Origin: Bacillota bacterium
GTDB taxonomy: Bacteria > Bacillota > Sulfobacillia > JACIYH01
NCBI GenBank assembly: GCA_030019365.1
Contig: JASEFA010000001.1
Location: 524,953 to 588,952, forward strand
Direction of reading: 5' to 3'
DNA: 64,000 nt
How positions within the stretch are numbered: position 1 is the stretch's first letter; every line of letters begins with the position of its first letter. The notes beneath the pieces were generated by a model that was not told where the DNA came from, did not search any database, and saw nothing but the letters and a program-made list of their open reading frames with translations. Of the stretch, positions 60,979 through 64,000 are shown piece by piece. Made by a program: the position numbers and the translations under genes.

Positions 60979-63102
60979 GTGTCAAAGGCCAAACGGTGGC
61001 GCGGCCTGGGGACCTCGCCTCTGGGTGAGTTCTTGCTGTTGCTCTCGCTCGCCCTGCTGACGGGAGTGGTGGGTGGCCTGGGAGCCGTACTCTTCCGCCT
61101 CATGATCGCGTGGGTGACCGCCGGCATGCGTCTCGTCCTGGGCCTCGTCCCATGGCTGTCGGCCTTCCCGCCGCCCCGCGGCGATCTCCCGCTCCTGGCA
61201 CCCCTGCTGGGGCTCCTTGTCGTGGGCGCGATCTCTCAATACGCCGCTCCCGAGGTAAGGGGACACGGTATCCCCCAGGTGCTGGAGGCCCTCGCCCTGC
61301 GCGGCGGCCGCATCCGTCCCCGGGTGGCGGGCCTCGGCATTGTGGCCCCGGCGGTGACCATCGGCGCGGGTGGATCGGTGGGCCAGGAAGGCCCCATAGC
61401 CCTCATCGGGGCCGCGTTCGGCTCCGTGATCGGGCAGCTGCTGCGGCTTTCTGACCGGTACCTCTCCCTGCTCCTGGCCTCGGGCGCGGCCGCGGGGATA
61501 GCGGCCACCTTCAACGCTCCCGTTGCCGGTGCCCTGTTCGGCATGGAAGTGGTGCTGGGCAGCTACGCCATGGGCGTTATAGTGCCCACGCTGGTGGCGG
61601 CGGTGACGGGAACCGTGACCTTCAACGCCATCATGGGCAACCACCTGGTGCTCCCCACCGCCACCTTCGGCCTGGGACATCCCTCCGAGGTGTTGCTGCT
61701 GCTGCTCCTGGGCGCCCTGGCCGGCCTGATGGGTCTGGCATACGCCCGCGGCCTGGACCTGGTGGAGACCGTCTCCGGCCGCTGGCGGGTGCCTTTCTTG
61801 GTGAAATCGCTGGCGGGAGGACTCGCGCTGGCGCTCTTCGGGTTCGCAGCCCCCCAGGTGCTGGGGGTCGGGTATGACACCATGCAGCGGGCGGTGGCCG
61901 GGAACCTTGCCCTGACCGGGTTTCTCTCATTGCTGGCAGCCAAGTACGTGGCCACCCTCGCCACCATAGGGGCGGGGGGATCGGGGGGAGTGTTCGCTCC
62001 CTCCCTGTACCTGGGCACCATGCTGGGAGGAAGCTTCGGCGCCGTTCTGCACTCGCTCGCGCCGGGACTGGCGGCCCACCCGCAGGCGTACGCCGTGGCA
62101 GGGATGGGTGCGGTATTCGCCGCTGCCGCTCAGGCTCCCCTCACCGCCATCACCATCATCCTGGAGATCACCGGAGACTACGAGATGACGGCCGGGGTCA
62201 TCGCTGCCTGCGCCATGAGCTACTTCGTCTACGGCTCCCTGGCCCGCGATTCCATGTACACGGTCAGGCTAAGCAGGAAGGGCATTGTCATCTTACGGGG
62301 GACAGAGATCAGACCCACGGAGCGCATTGCCGTCAGTGGAGCTCAGCGCCAGTTCACCGGCGGTGTCCCCGCGTCCCGGGCCGTGGCCGAGGTGTACCGC
62401 AGCATCTCCGCCCGTCGGCATCAGTCGGTGGTGGTTGTGGACGACCGGGGCGCCCTGGCGGGCATCGTGTCCGCCGAGGACCTGCGCAAAGCCATGATGG
62501 CGGGACAGGCAGATCTCCCCGTGGGGGAGGTCAGTTCCCGCACCGTGGTCACCGTGTATCCGGACCAGAGCCTGGAGGATGCCATGCGGCTTTTCGCCGT
62601 GTACGACTACCGCATGCTGCCGGTAGTCAGCCGAGATGATCCCCGACAGGTGGTAGGCATCCTGGGCCGCGATGACGTCCTGCGGGCCTACAACGCCCAC
62701 ACCATGCACGGCCTGGAGACGTCCCGCAAGGTGCACCTCCTGCGCGACCTGGCCCGGGATCAGGGTGGCTTCCGGGAACTGGTCTTGCCGACATCGTCTC
62801 CCGCGGCGGGCAAGTCCCTCGCCGAGCTGGACCTGCCCGCCCAGTGCCTGCTGGTGTCAGTCACCAGAGAGGGCACGGTGCTCATCCCCCACGGTCGCAC
62901 CCGGCTGCAGGCGGGCGACCGGCTGCTGCTGTTCTGCAGTCCCTCCAGCACGCTGGAACAGGTAGAGGCATATCTGAGCCGCGGTACCGGCCCCGCGGCA
63001 GTCCACCATCGCGACCCGGGCTCCTCACCGGGCTCCTCCACCCGCAGCATCGCGGCTCCCCACCGGGGAGGCTCCGGCGCCGCAGCGTCGCCGCCCTCCT
63101 GA
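60979..63102 (+). CDS. ClC-family chloride channel/transporter with CBS and TrkA-C domains
   Basis: Polytopic ClC protein. The selectivity motifs are VRGHGIPQVLEA (in place of GSGIP), GAGGSVGQEGPIALIGA with the gating glutamate, and GAGGSGGVFAPSLYLG. The membrane part spans about residues 15-430. Two CBS domains follow (about 455-580: QSVVVVDDRGALAGIVSAED and YDYRMLPVVSRDDPRQVVGI), then a TrkA-C/RCK-C-like domain (LPAQCLLVSVTREGTVLIPH, AGDRLLLFCSPSS). The tail is Gly/Ser/Pro-rich. The extra domains suggest nucleotide or ligand gating. GTG 60979 has GAGGTGA upstream, spaced a little long. Confidence 0.92.
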   Translation: MSKAKRWRGLGTSPLGEFLLLLSLALLTGVVGGLGAVLFRLMIAWVTAGMRLVLGLVPWLSAFPPPRGDLPLLAPLLGLLVVGAISQYAAPEVRGHGIPQVLEALALRGGRIRPRVAGLGIVAPAVTIGAGGSVGQEGPIALIGAAFGSVIGQLLRLSDRYLSLLLASGAAAGIAATFNAPVAGALFGMEVVLGSYAMGVIVPTLVAAVTGTVTFNAIMGNHLVLPTATFGLGHPSEVLLLLLLGALAGLMGLAYARGLDLVETVSGRWRVPFLVKSLAGGLALALFGFAAPQVLGVGYDTMQRAVAGNLALTGFLSLLAAKYVATLATIGAGGSGGVFAPSLYLGTMLGGSFGAVLHSLAPGLAAHPQAYAVAGMGAVFAAAAQAPLTAITIILEITGDYEMTAGVIAACAMSYFVYGSLARDSMYTVRLSRKGIVILRGTEIRPTERIAVSGAQRQFTGGVPASRAVAEVYRSISARRHQSVVVVDDRGALAGIVSAEDLRKAMMAGQADLPVGEVSSRTVVTVYPDQSLEDAMRLFAVYDYRMLPVVSRDDPRQVVGILGRDDVLRAYNAHTMHGLETSRKVHLLRDLARDQGGFRELVLPTSSPAAGKSLAELDLPAQCLLVSVTREGTVLIPHGRTRLQAGDRLLLFCSPSSTLEQVEAYLSRGTGPAAVHHRDPGSSPGSSTRSIAAPHRGGSGAAASPPS

Positions 63103-63210
63103 CCAGGAACGGTTCTCCCCTCGCAGCAAGCGCGCCCGGGGCAGGAGTCCGGGGCAGGGCGAAAGAAAACGCCACCCACCTGTTCTGGCTGGATCTCAGC
63201 ATGCGGGAAC

Positions 63211-64000
63211 TCAGTTGCCCGCCAGCCTGCCTTCCCGGTAGGCGCGCAGGTAGCAGCTACAGTACTCGTCCCGACCGAGCACCGCCTCCGCCGCCCGCAG
63301 GAGTCCCATCAGCCTGCCGTCCAGGGGATCCAGGATGACTGAGTCCAGACCGGCCGTCATGGCCGCCACCAGAAAAGCCCGGTTGAGCAGGCGCCGCTCC
63401 GGTAACGCGAAGGAAACATTGCTGAGGCCACAAATGGTGTGGATCCCCGGGTATTTCCGGCGCAGGATGGAGATCGCCTCCACCACCGCCACACCGGCGC
63501 AGGAATCGGTGCTCACCGGCCGCACCAGGGGATCCACGTATATGTCACCCGCGGGCACGCCCGCCTCCAGGAGGTCCTCCACCAGCCGGCTCCCCTTCTC
63601 CACCGCCTCCTCCGCCGAGGAAGGCATACCCGCTTCGTCCAGACAGAGCGCCACCACCCCACAGCCGAATCGCTTCACCAGAGGCAGCACCGCCCGGAAG
63701 CGCTCACGCTCGGCAGTGATCGAATTCAGCAGTGCCTTCCCCTGGTGCACCTCGAGCGCCACCGCCATGACCCCGGGATCCGGGCTGTCCAGGCACAGCG
63801 GCACCGGCACCGCTCCCTGGATGGTGGTAACCAGCCAGCGCAACGCCTCCGGCTCTTCGCCCAGCAGGGTCCCCGCGTTTACGTCGATGAAGTTGGCACC
63901 GGCCTCGTGCTGCCGCGCTGCCTCCCGGACGACGGCCCCGGCGTCCCGCCGGGCGACCAGGGCCGCGACCGGCTTTCTGCTGGTGTTGATCCTCTCCCCT
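63211..64000 (-). CDS. Methyltetrahydrofolate--corrinoid methyltransferase-like protein, 5' end outside window
   Basis: Pterin-binding TIM-barrel protein of the AcsE/MtgA/MetH-folate-domain class; it probably transfers a methyl group from methyl-THF to a corrinoid protein. The visible part starts RINTSRKPVAALVARRDAGA and has EAGANFIDVNAG, VPLCLDSPDP, KALLNSITAERERF, YVDPLVRPVSTD and HTICGLSNVSFALPERRLLN, where the Asp and Asn residues bind pterin. Folate-synthesis DHPS has the same fold, but GLSNVSFALPxR is typical of the corrinoid methyltransferases. The frame is open to the right edge, so some N-terminal residues are missing. It points to a Wood-Ljungdahl or methylotrophic pathway. Confidence 0.9.
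   Translation of the reverse strand, partial: GERINTSRKPVAALVARRDAGAVVREAARQHEAGANFIDVNAGTLLGEEPEALRWLVTTIQGAVPVPLCLDSPDPGVMAVALEVHQGKALLNSITAERERFRAVLPLVKRFGCGVVALCLDEAGMPSSAEEAVEKGSRLVEDLLEAGVPAGDIYVDPLVRPVSTDSCAGVAVVEAISILRRKYPGIHTICGLSNVSFALPERRLLNRAFLVAAMTAGLDSVILDPLDGRLMGLLRAAEAVLGRDEYCSCYLRAYREGRLAGN

Overview
This window is gene-dense, very GC-rich bacterial DNA with many GTG and TTG starts, strong Shine-Dalgarno sites and ATGA or few-base gene junctions. The gene orders leuA-leuCD-leuB-ilvE-ilvD-ilvB-ilvN, rrf2-nifS-nifU-mnmA, relA-dtd-hisS-aspS and glyQ-glyS-ppdK regulator-ppdK-dgt-dnaG-rpoD, an alanine T-box, a 6S RNA beside aspS and sigma-A promoters all point to a high-GC member of the Bacillota, of the kind seen among thermophilic or deep-branching Clostridia-like lineages. 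A corrinoid methyltransferase cut by the right edge, pyruvate phosphate dikinase and an orphan molybdopterin enzyme fit an anaerobe. That placement is inference.

Layout. 1-9.1 kb (minus): a complete branched-chain amino acid operon, leuA first and ilvN cut by the left edge, behind an attenuator-like hairpin. 9.4-12.7 kb: alaS with a T-box leader and consensus promoter. 12.8-14.8 kb (plus): a membrane-associated M28 peptidase and a DUF554 protein. 14.7-17.0 kb (minus): ruvX, an AI-2E family permease, a YtxH-like protein and a small zinc-ribbon protein. 17.2-20.8 kb (minus): mnmA, nifU, nifS and rrf2, with an Rrf2/IscR-type operator just downstream of a TTGACA promoter. 20.9-30.6 kb: a frameshifted PspC gene, an NAD-binding epimerase-like protein, a molybdopterin oxidoreductase, an exported amidase-domain protein, rarA, threonine aldolase, a proline-rich Hsp20 and a CoA-transferase.

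30.7-39.5 kb (minus): trxA, a strongly supported 6S RNA, aspS, hisS, a DppA-type aminopeptidase, a metallo-beta-lactamase-fold hydrolase, dtd, relA and lapA. 39.7-43.7 kb: a ChlI/MoxR-like ATPase with a VWA protein, divergent from a LUD-domain gene. 43.7-48.2 kb: cupin, ROK kinase, MATE transporter, a truncated ECF S component, DUF134 and a DUF6125-like protein. 48.2-59.0 kb (minus): rpoD, dnaG, dgt, ppdK, the PPDK regulator, glyS and glyQ from one promoter. 59.1-63.1 kb (plus): galU, an HTH protein with a LexA-like C-terminus and a ClC channel with CBS and TrkA-C domains. The last gene is a pterin-binding methyltransferase running off the edge.

Most of the window is housekeeping. The regulation is the best resolved part: T-box to alaS, the leuA hairpin, the Fe-S-responsive Rrf2 operator before the cysteine desulfurase operon, and 6S RNA. 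The least explained parts are the ATPase-VWA pair without a chelatase subunit, the HTH/LexA-like regulator with repeats upstream, the truncated ECF gene with an inverted repeat facing DUF134, and 33-bp in-frame repeats at the N-termini of leuB and the CoA-transferase. No CRISPR array, tRNA, rRNA or intact insertion sequence was seen.
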